In this document: piece by piece, positions 55,158 to 62,677 of the stretch
Layout: every line of letters starts with the position of its first letter
Position numbering within the stretch: the stretch's first letter is position 1
NCBI GenBank assembly: GCA_965231925.1
Contig: OZ246894.1
Coordinates: 1,302,001-1,366,000, forward strand
Direction: 5' to 3'
Length of the DNA stretch: 64,000 nt
Source: Poriferisodalis sp965231925
GTDB lineage: Bacteria; Actinomycetota; Acidimicrobiia; Acidimicrobiales; Poriferisodalaceae
Program-made: the position numbers and the translations under genes
Notes under the pieces: model-generated
Told to the model about the DNA's origin: nothing
Database searches by the model: none
The model's input: only the letters and a program-made list of their open reading frames with translations

Positions 55158-55640
55158 CTAGCGGAGCGGGAACGTCGCGACGTCGGCGTACTCGCCCCAC
55201 GGTGTCGATTCCACCAAGCTGATCTGGGATGCCTCGAACGTGTCGTTCAGCTGCGGCCAGTCTGTCGACGGCTGCCGCTTGCGGAATCGGGCCACCGTCA
55301 TGTGGCCGACGAAGGGATGGTCGGGGAGCGGATCTCCGATGAAGCGCGTGGCTTCCCCGACCGAAGCCGCCAGCTCGTCGACTCCTTCGGCGGGCAGCAT
55401 GAGCACACCTCGACCGAGCCGCTGCGGGGATGGGCCCAGCGTCACGTGAGCGTTGGGAAACGAGCTCGACGTCAGCGCGCTGAGGACCTCGTCCTGATCG
55501 CAGTCGCCGAGGAATCGCAGTGTGATGTGCAGCCGGTGGGCTTTCGTCCAGCTGACGCCTGGTGCGGCTTGTCGCGGAAGTTGCGCCAAGTCCGCCACAA
55601 CGGACTCGGGCGGCCACACGGCGACGAACAGACGCGGCAC
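55158..55640 (-). CDS. thpR: RNA 2',3'-cyclic phosphodiesterase
   Basis: 160 residues of the 2H phosphoesterase family: RLFVAVWPP at the start and the two catalytic HxTx motifs HRLHITLRFLG and FVGHMTVARFR. The family opens 2',3'-cyclic phosphates on RNA ends (former ligT). Length is standard. The 147 bp between it and the VOC gene contain a stretch (about 55118-55155) that looks like a decayed half of the palindromic repeat family. Confidence 0.88.
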   Translation of the reverse strand: MPRLFVAVWPPESVVADLAQLPRQAAPGVSWTKAHRLHITLRFLGDCDQDEVLSALTSSSFPNAHVTLGPSPQRLGRGVLMLPAEGVDELAASVGEATRFIGDPLPDHPFVGHMTVARFRKRQPSTDWPQLNDTFEASQISLVESTPWGEYADVATFPLR

Positions 55641-55691
55641 GGCGTGAAACTAATGGCCAGTCGCGGCATCTAAGTCCATGCCGAGGCGGAT

Positions 55692-55697
55692 TACGCT
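55692..55697 (+). promoter_or_regulatory. -10 box for the candidate selenoprotein gene
   Basis: TACGCT ends 7 nt before the GTG at 55705. It falls inside the longer frame that begins at ATG 55678, and so argues for the GTG. Confidence 0.5.
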
Positions 55698-55704
55698 CGC
55701 CACT

Positions 55705-56910
55705 GTGGCCCGATTCCTGCGGCGTTCAACGGTGCTCTTTGCCTGCTGTCTCGCCAGTGCAGGTCTTGTGGCCAGTTGCAGCAGTGACAGCGACGAGACG
55801 CCGCAGACGCTGGTCCAAGATTCGGCGACGACCACCGTCGCGATCACGCCGACGACGGATGCCACGACCGGCGACGATGCGGCTCGTAGCTCGCAAGACG
55901 ATCGTGACAACGACAGCCGCGACGATGCAGTCGACAACCGTGACCTGGGCGATGTCGATGGAGACGATCGTCACCCCGACGATGACGACGACGACGGTGG
56001 CCATGAATCAGGCGACGGCGACGCCGTAGACGAAGTCCGCGACGAAGATGCTGGCGACGCAGTCGAAGGCGAGCAGAGCGACGGCGAGTCGGGTGGCAAG
56101 GAGGAAGGGCGGGGCGACGGCGAGGTCGGCGGCGAAGCCGAGTCGGGTGGCAAGGACGAAGGTCGGGAAGACGACGACAGCGACGACGATGCCGACGACG
56201 GCCACGGATCGGGCGACGACGATGCAGGCGACGACCATGAATCGGGCGACGACGAAGAAGGCGAGTCGGGTGAGGACGGCGACGGCGGTGGATCCGGCGA
56301 TGACGGCGAGTCGGGTGACGACGGCGAATCAGGCGACAACGCAGACGAGGACAGCGGCGAATCAGGCGACGACGCAGACGAGGACAGTGGCGAGTCGGGT
56401 GATAACGGCGAGAGTGGCCGAGCCGACGGAGCCGACGAGGAGAAAGACGAGGCCGGCGACGACGCAGAAGAAGAAAGCACCGCCACGCAAGCCGAGGCGA
56501 CCGAAGATCGCCCCCGGGTGCTGGCGCTGGCCGTCCCCCAACTGAACGGAGCGACCCTCCATGTCGACGCGTTGGCCGGCAGGGATGTGCTGCTGTGGTT
56601 CTGGGCGCCGTGGTGACCGACGTGCCAGAGGGAAGCGCCTGCGGTCGCAGCGCTGAAGACACAGCACGGAGACAACCTGGTGCTCATCGGCATCCCCGGG
56701 CGTGACTCCCAGTCCGCAATGAACGGTTTCGTGAGCACCTACGGGGTCGGCAACATGCCGCATCTGCCCGATGAGCAGGGCGATCTGTGGACGAGATACG
56801 GCGTGAGCTACCAGCCACGCTGGCTGCTGATCCGCACCGACGGCACCGAACAAGCCGGCGGCGGCGAAATCCCCGCTTCAGTCGTCACCGACGCCCTCAC
56901 CCCCGGCTGA
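55705..56910 (+). CDS. Candidate selenoprotein: Mpt53/DsbF-like redoxin lipoprotein with in-frame TGA
   Basis: 401 residues if the TGA at 56614-56616 is read as selenocysteine (residue 304). A lipoprotein signal ends in GLVASC (cysteine 25). Residues about 57-260 are almost only D, E, G and S with SGDDGE-type repeats. The C-terminal domain is a thioredoxin fold: DVLLWFWAPW, then UGA, then PTCQREAP, followed by VLIGIPGRDSQSAMNGFVST, GDLWTRYGVSYQPRWLLI and RTDGT. Mycobacterial Mpt53/DsbF has WFWAPWCPFC at this place, so UGA replaces the nucleophilic first cysteine. The downstream frame is intact to TGA at 56910. A GGUC-loop hairpin follows (56634-56654). Extracytoplasmic disulfide chemistry is the likely role. 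A TGC-to-TGA mutation is the alternative. Start 55705 by its TACGCT box; 55678 possible. Confidence 0.8.
56614..56616 (+). other. In-frame TGA, candidate selenocysteine codon
   Basis: Occupies the first position of a CxxC motif (W-U-P-T-C). One substitution from TGC. The next in-frame stop is 98 codons later, at the natural end of the domain. Confidence 0.75.
56634..56654 (+). promoter_or_regulatory. Candidate bacterial SECIS hairpin
   Basis: AGCG pairs with CGCT and CTGC with GCAG, with one bulged C (56638), closing a GGTC tetraloop at 56643-56646. The loop starts 26 nt after the TGA, within the range known for bacterial SECIS elements. The E. coli fdhF SECIS also has GGUC in its apical loop. 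Not tested by folding software. Confidence 0.6.
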
Positions 56911-56922
56911 TGCGGGCGTGGG

Positions 56923-57690
56923 CTAGTCGCACTCGGCGTTCGTGAGTAGTTCCCTCAGGAGCGCGGGGGGGTTGTCTGCCACTACCAGTGCTTCCCCGAC
57001 TAGGGCGGCGTCGTAGCCGGCCTGTGCAATCGCTCTCATCGGTGTTCCGCCTTGGACGCCGATGCCAGAAGCTGCCACGACCAGGATCTCTTGGTCGATC
57101 CTGGCGAACCTGTCGAAGTAGCGGCTGACCCGCACCGCCTTGTCGTAGTCGACGGTGAACTTGGTCGACTCGGGGTTGTCACGCTGGTTGATCGCGATCA
57201 TGTAGGCGCCGAGGTCGATGGCCGCTTCGAACTCAGCCTCGTCGCGGACCTCGGTCAGCACATCCACGCCGAGCGACAGCGCCAGTTCCTGCATGGGCGG
57301 CAGCAGCGCCGGGTCGATGTCGGCCAGGATCACCAGCATCGCATCGGCACCCATCTCGTGGCTGTCACGCACGTCGTCGAGCGTGCGCAGGAAGTCCTTG
57401 CGAAGCACCGGCAGACCGGTCACCGCTTTCGCAGCCTGCAGGTCTTCAGGCGAGCCGCCGAACCGCTCGCGCTCGGTCAGCACCGACAGGCACGCAGCCC
57501 CGCCCGACCTGTACTCCGATGCGAGATCCGCAGCATCGGCGTCGGCTCGCAACGCCCCCCGCGAAGGCGACCGCCGCTTGATCTCGGCGATGACCGACAG
57601 CCCCTCGTCCCGCAAAGCGTCAGCGAATCGATGCCCGGCGGCGACCGAGCCGTTCTCGGCATCGTCGACAGTCGGATTGTCAGCAGCCAT
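56923..57690 (-). CDS. trpC: Indole-3-glycerol phosphate synthase
   Basis: 255 residues of a TIM barrel. VIAEIKRRSPSRGAL and VLRKDFLRTLDDVRD hold the two catalytic lysines; TEVRDEAEFEAAIDLGA, INQRDN and VAASGIG follow, and LVGEALVVADNPP is the phosphate-binding end. The N-terminal segment before the barrel is shorter than usual and INNRDL is replaced by INQRDN, so it may be a divergent paralogue. No other trp gene is adjacent. GGAGGG about 11 nt before the ATG at 57690 supports the start. It is convergent with the candidate selenoprotein, 12 bp apart. Confidence 0.82.
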   Translation of the reverse strand: MAADNPTVDDAENGSVAAGHRFADALRDEGLSVIAEIKRRSPSRGALRADADAADLASEYRSGGAACLSVLTERERFGGSPEDLQAAKAVTGLPVLRKDFLRTLDDVRDSHEMGADAMLVILADIDPALLPPMQELALSLGVDVLTEVRDEAEFEAAIDLGAYMIAINQRDNPESTKFTVDYDKAVRVSRYFDRFARIDQEILVVAASGIGVQGGTPMRAIAQAGYDAALVGEALVVADNPPALLRELLTNAECD

Positions 57691-57921
57691 AGGAACGAAC
57701 ACCCTCCACGAGTCGATGGCGTCGGCTTGATTGGTTCGAGACTCTACGGGTCCCACACAGACCTAGACGAAGAGTTCCAAGCAGTCAGTGTTGGTCTGGG
57801 GCAAGCAAGCCGCCAAGTCAGCTTCGCTGCCGAGTCGTGAGCAGGTCGGAGCCGTCACCGGCGCCGGTCCGGCCCAGCGGCCGGCAGCGGAAATCGATTG
57901 ATCCCAAGGAAGACATAGAAA

Positions 57922-57927
57922 TATATT
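57922..57927 (+). promoter_or_regulatory. AT-rich -10 box for a small hypothetical gene
   Basis: TATATT ends 8 nt before the ATG at 57936. Bases 57911-57940 are only about 20% G+C, similar in sequence to the island at 7121-7155. The 245-bp gap to trpC contains nothing else evident. Confidence 0.45.
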
Positions 57928-57935
57928 GAAATACT

Positions 57936-58190
57936 ATGAACAGTGACCTCACGAATGACGACGGCGGTGAGATCCAGCGGCGCCAACTCCGTGCGGGCGG
58001 CGTGCTGGTGGCGGCTGATGCACGGTTGCGGCCGACCACCACGATGGTCGCCGATGACGAGGCCGGCGACACGGTCGCAGTCGCCACAGTGCTGCTCGAC
58101 GTGACCCGCCCAGACTGCATCGACCGGGTAGTGAGCTGGCTGCGCGACACCGCAACCCTGCTCGAGACCTTCCGCGAACTCGAACGCTGA
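57936..58190 (+). CDS. Small hypothetical protein
   Basis: 84 residues (MNSDLTNDDGGEIQRRQLRA at the start, DTVAVATVLLDVTRPDCIDR in the middle), soluble, acidic to neutral. No family recognised. The AT-rich promoter upstream and location just before a toxin-antitoxin pair suggest an accessory or regulatory small protein. Codon use looks like that of neighbours. Confidence 0.55.
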   Translation: MNSDLTNDDGGEIQRRQLRAGGVLVAADARLRPTTTMVADDEAGDTVAVATVLLDVTRPDCIDRVVSWLRDTATLLETFRELER

Positions 58191-58263
58191 GCATGATCGA
58201 GTCCAATGACGAGGTATCTGATTCCCGCCGGGTACGACTCCGGGAGTGCTGATGACACATGAC

Positions 58264-58269
58264 TACGCT
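58264..58269 (+). promoter_or_regulatory. -10 box for the toxin-antitoxin pair
   Basis: TACGCT ends 6 nt before the ATG at 58276. Confidence 0.55.
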
Positions 58270-58275
58270 GTAGCT

Positions 58276-58698
58276 ATGCCAGTGGTTTCGGTTCGGATTT
58301 CCGATGACAAGCTGTACGGCAGGCTTCGGCAGAACGCACGCCACCACAGCCAGGGAATCTCGACGCTCGCTCAGCGTCTGATCGATGAAGGCTTGCGCAT
58401 GGAGACCCACCCAGCGGTGATATTTCGAGACGGGCCGGCGGGTCGCCGGGCAGCGCTGATAGCCGGACCGGAGATCGTCGATGTCATCGGAGCACTCATC
58501 GGAGGCGATGTGCCGGTGGATGAGCGGCGCGCACGAGCGGCGCGCCTGCTGAACATCAGTACGTCTGCGGTAGACGCGGCCCTCGCGTACTACGCAGAAT
58601 TCACCGACGAAATCGACACAGAGCTCGCCAACAGAACACAGACGGCCCAAGAAGCTGAGGCCGCTTGGACCCGCCAGCAGGCATTGCTCAAGGCGTGA
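58276..58698 (+). CDS. Probable antitoxin
   Basis: 140 residues. The N-terminal 40 residues (MPVVSVRISDDKLYGRLRQN, then STLAQRLIDEGLRME) look like a ribbon-helix-helix DNA-binding domain. The middle (FRDGPAGRRAALIAGPEIVD, VIGALIGGDVPVDERRA) resembles DUF433-type proteins often encoded before PIN-like toxins. It would bind the toxin and repress the pair. The stop overlaps the toxin start by 4 bp, as usual for such operons. Confidence 0.7.
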   Translation: MPVVSVRISDDKLYGRLRQNARHHSQGISTLAQRLIDEGLRMETHPAVIFRDGPAGRRAALIAGPEIVDVIGALIGGDVPVDERRARAARLLNISTSAVDAALAYYAEFTDEIDTELANRTQTAQEAEAAWTRQQALLKA

Positions 58699-59063
58699 GG
58701 CTGCTTCTCGACGAAATGCATGCGCCGATCGTCGCGGCCGCACTAGTCGACGCAGGACACGACGTCGTAGCCGTTGCGGCTGACCTCTCGATGCGTGGGT
58801 GCAGCGATGCGAGCTTGCTGCAGCACGCAGCGGAATCTGGTCGGGTGCTCGTGACCGAGAACATCGGCGATTTCTCGGTGCTCCTGCAACGTCGAGCGGC
58901 TGTTGGGGAATCACACCCGGGGGTCATCTTCACGAACCCCGTCCGTTTCAACCGAGCGTCGCTGGCCTATCCAGGGAACCTGATATCGGCGCTCGCCGAC
59001 TTGCTGGCTGAACCGCCGGTCGAGGGCAATTCGTGGACATGGTGGCTCCGCCCCAAGTCGTGA
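58695..59063 (+). CDS. DUF5615 PIN-like toxin
   Basis: 122 residues. MRLLLDEMHAPIVAAALVDA with the early aspartate and glutamate, then GHDVVAVAADLSMRGCSDAS, RVLVTENIGDFSVLL with a further aspartate, match the DUF5615/Mut7-C type PIN-like fold. These proteins are predicted RNases that act as toxins. The GTG start overlaps the antitoxin stop; the longer upstream frame is antitoxin shadow. Confidence 0.75.
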   Translation: MRLLLDEMHAPIVAAALVDAGHDVVAVAADLSMRGCSDASLLQHAAESGRVLVTENIGDFSVLLQRRAAVGESHPGVIFTNPVRFNRASLAYPGNLISALADLLAEPPVEGNSWTWWLRPKS

Positions 59064-59134
59064 GCCGGCCCCGCGATCAGGCTGGTGACTACCGCGTCCG
59101 AGTCGGGCGCGGATGGGCTGGGCGGGGGGCGGGG

Positions 59135-59140
59135 TAGCGT
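59135..59140 (+). promoter_or_regulatory. -10 box for the CxxC membrane protein gene
   Basis: TAGCGT ends 7 nt before the GTG at 59148, which decided this start over GTG 59085. Confidence 0.5.
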
Positions 59141-59147
59141 CGCCTTG

Positions 59148-59621
59148 GTGCTGAGGGATCTGCGGGAACTGCCTCTGGCGGTGTGGCCCAGAGCTGTCGT
59201 GTACGGCGCCGTTGCCGCTGTGCTCATCGGAATCCCGTCAGACGTGATCGACACGCCGATCTTCGGCCGGCCGGTCGAGACGGGGTGGCTCGACTACGTG
59301 ATCCTCGTGGTCACGTCGGGCCTCATTGGCTTGATCTTTGCGATCCGCCCGGCCGCAAGCGGCAACGACGCAGTCACCGAAGTGGCGGTGGAACGTCAGG
59401 GCACCTCCACCATCTGGGGCGGGTTCGTGTCGTTCCTCGCCGTCGGCTGTCCGGTGTGCAACCAGGCAGTCGTTGCGCTCGTGGGCATCTCGGGGGCGCT
59501 GTCGTGGTGGGCGCCGGTGCAGCCCGTCGTGGGGCTGGCCGCACTCGCGCTCTTGGTGTGGACGCTGCGCAAGCGGCTCCGCACGTATCAGGCCGTCGCC
59601 TGCCCCCTCCCCGCGCCGTAG
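59148..59621 (+). CDS. Membrane protein with a GCPVCN motif
   Basis: 157 residues with four hydrophobic segments (about 13-31, 43-65, 88-120 and 125-145). The third contains FLAVGCPVCNQAVVALVGIS, a cysteine pair at the membrane surface, which I have seen in small uncharacterised bacterial membrane proteins. A redox or metal function is possible but not shown. The start GTG 59148 fits the TAGCGT box. The stop codon lies in an 18-bp tandem repeat. Confidence 0.65.
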   Translation: MLRDLRELPLAVWPRAVVYGAVAAVLIGIPSDVIDTPIFGRPVETGWLDYVILVVTSGLIGLIFAIRPAASGNDAVTEVAVERQGTSTIWGGFVSFLAVGCPVCNQAVVALVGISGALSWWAPVQPVVGLAALALLVWTLRKRLRTYQAVACPLPAP

Positions 59622-59671
59622 ACGAGGCCTGCGCTGTAGAGGAGGCCTGTGCTGTAGACGAGGCCTGCGCC
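59618..59671 (+). repeat. 18-bp tandem repeat across a stop codon, three copies
   Basis: Three units (59618-59635, 59636-59653, 59654-59671) of the type GTAGACGAGGCCTGCGCT, each with one to three changes. The first contains the TAG stop of the membrane protein gene. Confidence 0.9.
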
Positions 59672-59698
59672 GTAGTCGAACGTCGAGTGCTCGGTCAC

Positions 59699-60313
59699 TC
59701 AGTCGGGCGGTGCGAGCTCAGCCCGTATCCGGTGCCGGGTGATCCACAGTCGCAGGAGGATGAGCGCCGCGAGCAGGAACGCCGTGCTGCCGTAGACCAT
59801 GATCGGGACCGCCTCCACGAGCACCCCGTAGTAGCCCCACAAGATGCCCTCGCCCGCGGTGAGCACCCACGTGAGCGGGGCCACGCCGACCGGCGCATAC
59901 ATCCGCCACGCGGCATACACCGACGGCCCGAGGTAGAGACCGTTCGACAATCCGAGCACCGTTCCGAGATCATTCCAGCCCACGACACGCTGCAAGACCA
60001 CGCAGGCCACGCCCACGGCGATGCCGGAGATCACCGCAGCACGCACATCGGCACCATTGCGCCACAGCAGGTACAGCACCACTCCGAAGCTGATGACCGC
60101 CGCGAGGATCGCAGGGATCGTGACCCAGAACTCCTCGGCGATCACGTACGCGATCCAGCCGATGTTGATCACCATGCCGATCGCCGCCCAAGCGGGCGAG
60201 GCGCCTTCGGTTCGCTTCAGGCGCAAGAGCCGCACCACCTGGGGCACCACCTGCACAAACGTCACTGCGGTGGCCACGCCGGCAACCAGCACAGCGAATT
60301 GATCCTGCGTCAT
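59699..60313 (-). CDS. PQ-loop/SWEET-like membrane protein
   Basis: 204 residues, about seven membrane helices. TFVQVVPQVVRLLRLKRTEG is a PQ-loop motif and GLSNGLYLGPSVYAAWRMYA is a second, weaker repeat unit, as expected for the MtN3/SWEET superfamily, which includes small sugar or amino-acid transporters. The ATG at 60313 starts just before helix 1; the frame upstream is open but basic and non-hydrophobic. No ribosome binding site is evident. Confidence 0.65.
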   Translation of the reverse strand: MTQDQFAVLVAGVATAVTFVQVVPQVVRLLRLKRTEGASPAWAAIGMVINIGWIAYVIAEEFWVTIPAILAAVISFGVVLYLLWRNGADVRAAVISGIAVGVACVVLQRVVGWNDLGTVLGLSNGLYLGPSVYAAWRMYAPVGVAPLTWVLTAGEGILWGYYGVLVEAVPIMVYGSTAFLLAALILLRLWITRHRIRAELAPPD

Positions 60314-60474
60314 CGCCGGTCTCGCGGCCGACTCCGGCTCGACGCCGGCTGGCGAATGCCATTGCGGACAGCCCTGTGCGCCCTCGCCATTTTGCGAGTC
60401 TCGCACCCGGCGCCGGTACCCAGACCACGCCCCGAACGTGCATCCGGGAGTGATTGCATGTTGCATAGTCACTT

Positions 60475-61791
60475 GTGACCGACGGCGACAGCGAGCTGAA
60501 GACCCGGCGGCGCACGCTGACCGGCGTTGCAGCGGTCGCCCTCATGTCACTCATCGCGGCCGTCGCGCAGTCCTTCGGCCGGTTCACCTACGGGGTGCTG
60601 CTCCCCGCTGTCCGGGACGACCTGGGTCTGTCGAACACCGTCGCCGGCTCGCTCGCAACGGTGAACATGGCGGCGTACTTGGCAGGCAGCCTGGTCGTCG
60701 CGGCGGCGTCGAGCCGTTTCCGGCTGCTTGGGGTGATGCGAGTAGGCGTGGTGCTCGCGGTCATCGGCCAGGCGCTGGCAGCCATCGCCCCGGGGCCGCT
60801 CGTGCTAGGGGTCGGTCTGGCAACGATGGGCATGGGCGGAGCGCTCGCGTGGATCCCCGCCCCCGTGGTGACGGCTGATGCACTCGCGCCCGACAAGCGA
60901 GCATTCGCGGTGGCTGCGCTCGGCGCAGGCATGGGGCTCGGCGTCGTGTTCGGCGGCCAGCTCTCGGGCTTCGTCCGCTCGACGATGGGCGATGCGGCCT
61001 GGCGCAACGTGTACCTCATCCAGCTGCTCATCGGCGCCGCCATTGCGGCCGCAGTCCTGCTGCTCATCGGGCATCGCCAAGAGCGCCTGGCGTCGGGGAC
61101 TGGCATCGGCGGGTTCTCCACGCTGAGGCGCCTGCCTGGATGGGTGCCCTTGGTCGGCGCGTTCACGACGTTCGGGCTGCTGTATCTGCTGGTCATCGCC
61201 TTCCTGACGACTCGGCTGGAGGACGACAGCGGCTGGACGAGCTCACGAGCGTCGCTGGCCTTCACGCTCGTCGGCATGGCAATGATCTTCGGTGGGCCGC
61301 TGTGCATCGCCCTGTCCCAGCGAATCGGCACTCGCGCCACGCTGGTGATCTCATTCGCGGGCTGGTCGATCGTGACCACGCTGGTCCTGCCGGGCTGGTT
61401 TGTGCCGACGCTGGTGTTGTGCGTAGTGATCGGGCTGTTGTTCTCGGCCATGCCGACGGTGCTGACCGTCTACGTCGTCCAGAACACCACCACCGACGAC
61501 TACGGACCGGCGTTCGCCGCCACGACGTTCTGCTTCGGCATGGCCCAGATGATCTCGCCGCAGCTCGGCGGTTTCGTGGCCGATGCCGTGGGCTCGTTCA
61601 CGATGGTGTTCTTGTTGTCGGCAGCGCTGGGCGTGGTCGGCATGTTCGCGTCGCTCGGACTGCCGCGCCGGTCGAGTCCCGGATTCCCGCCGGTGCCGGA
61701 TACGGTGCCGGTGGCCTCTTCTGTGCTCGACTGGCGAATGATCGACATGACCTACGACATCGTTCCCGTGGAGCGCGCGGCGACTCATTGA
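60475..61791 (+). CDS. MFS transporter, paralogue of the 49.8-51.1 kb gene
   Basis: 438 residues, about 12 membrane helices. The N-terminus AVAQSFGRFTYGVLLPAVRD and LSNTVAGSLATVNMAAYLAG match the other MFS protein closely (SQSFGRFTYSLLFADLRD, LSNTVAGALGSLNLLLYVLG). A hydrophilic tail of about 40 residues follows the last helix. GTG start with CATAGT 4 nt upstream. Substrate unknown; both belong to the same efflux-like subgroup. Confidence 0.82.
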   Translation: MTDGDSELKTRRRTLTGVAAVALMSLIAAVAQSFGRFTYGVLLPAVRDDLGLSNTVAGSLATVNMAAYLAGSLVVAAASSRFRLLGVMRVGVVLAVIGQALAAIAPGPLVLGVGLATMGMGGALAWIPAPVVTADALAPDKRAFAVAALGAGMGLGVVFGGQLSGFVRSTMGDAAWRNVYLIQLLIGAAIAAAVLLLIGHRQERLASGTGIGGFSTLRRLPGWVPLVGAFTTFGLLYLLVIAFLTTRLEDDSGWTSSRASLAFTLVGMAMIFGGPLCIALSQRIGTRATLVISFAGWSIVTTLVLPGWFVPTLVLCVVIGLLFSAMPTVLTVYVVQNTTTDDYGPAFAATTFCFGMAQMISPQLGGFVADAVGSFTMVFLLSAALGVVGMFASLGLPRRSSPGFPPVPDTVPVASSVLDWRMIDMTYDIVPVERAATH

Positions 61792-61828
61792 GGGGTTGAG
61801 CCTTCGCCGGCCACGGCTTCGGTCGATC

Positions 61829-62290
61829 TCAGGTGTCTGCGGCTGAGATGCCGTCGGCGGGTTCGAGCATCACGATGGGGAAGACCCGATCGGTACGTTC
61901 CTGGAAGCGCAGGTAGTGGTCATCCTTGGCGGTCACCTGTTCCCATAGTTCGGCGCGCTCGTTGCCCTCAGTGAGGCGGGCGGTCATCTGCTGGACGCCA
62001 TCGCGGTTGCGCACCGTGACCGAGGGGTTGGCGCGCACGTTCAGGAACCACGCCGGGTGCTTCGAGTTGCCGCCGCGCGAGCCGATGACGACAAAGGCGC
62101 CGTCGCGCTCGGCAACTGCAGACAGCAGCGTCGTGCGAGGTTGGCCGCTGCGCCGGCCCGTCATGGTCAGCTCGATGATGGGCGTGCCCTTGTGTTGCCA
62201 GCCGATCCGGCCGCCGCTCCAGCGGATCGCCGTGCGGTTCGCCCGGTTCGCCAATTTGAAGGTGAAATCGGACCACACGTTCAGTGCCAC
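61829..62290 (-). CDS. Deazaflavin (F420)-dependent nitroreductase-family protein
   Basis: 153 residues, the length of mycobacterial Ddn. IIELTMTGRRSGQPRTTLLS, FVVIGSRGGNSKHPAWFLNV, ANPSVTVRNRDG and the C-terminal RFQERTDRVFPIVMLEP are typical of the DUF385/Ddn family, split-barrel proteins that bind F420 and reduce quinones or other acceptors. It depends on the cofactor made by cofD and cofE elsewhere in this window. GTG start at 62290 with GACAAT 6 nt upstream. Confidence 0.85.
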   Translation of the reverse strand: MALNVWSDFTFKLANRANRTAIRWSGGRIGWQHKGTPIIELTMTGRRSGQPRTTLLSAVAERDGAFVVIGSRGGNSKHPAWFLNVRANPSVTVRNRDGVQQMTARLTEGNERAELWEQVTAKDDHYLRFQERTDRVFPIVMLEPADGISAADT

Positions 62291-62355
62291 ACCGCCATTG
62301 TCGCCGATGGCGCAGGCACCGGTCGTGCGCGTCTTAGGCTGCGCGTGGACCCTCT

Positions 62356-62622
62356 GTGCGCCGTGCACCTCAGGAGGCTCCCATCGCAACGCTCTGGTCG
62401 ATCATCTTCTTCGGGTCCCTCATCGTGGGACTGGGTTCGCTCGCTGTGGCTGTTGCGTTCCCAAAAGCGCGAGTAAGGGCCCTGTGGTTGTCGACGGCCC
62501 TGCTGGCTGTGGCGGGCGTGCTCGCCATCCTCTCCATCGGCATCTTCATCCTGATCGTTCCTGTTTGTACCGGCACCGCAGCTGTGTCCCAGAGCCGCCG
62601 GAACAGCCGCTGGCCGAGCTGA
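62356..62622 (+). CDS. Small membrane protein
   Basis: 88 residues with two membrane helices (LWSIIFFGSLIVGLGSLAVA and LWLSTALLAVAGVLAILSIG) and a short basic tail. Family not recognised. TAGGCT at 62336 could be its -10 box. It is divergent from the F420-type reductase, 65 bp apart. Confidence 0.5.
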   Translation: MRRAPQEAPIATLWSIIFFGSLIVGLGSLAVAVAFPKARVRALWLSTALLAVAGVLAILSIGIFILIVPVCTGTAAVSQSRRNSRWPS

Positions 62623-62664
62623 CGCCGACAGACGCTCATGCAATAGCGCGAAATCGGGGCGTTG

Positions 62665-62670
62665 TACTGT
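62665..62670 (+). promoter_or_regulatory. -10 box for a hypothetical gene
   Basis: TACTGT ends 7 nt before the GTG at 62678. Confidence 0.5.
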
Positions 62671-62677
62671 TGGCTGC

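Noticed and set aside
56614..56616. TGA as the real end of a short acidic lipoprotein
   Set aside because: The stop would cut a thioredoxin fold in its active site, and the same frame continues with a matching C-terminal half to 56910. A nonsense mutation is still possible and is stated as the alternative.
55844..56662. Arg/His-rich minus-strand ORF opposite the acidic linker
   Set aside because: Its RRH-type repeats are the complement of the GAC/GAG-rich coding strand, not an independent protein.
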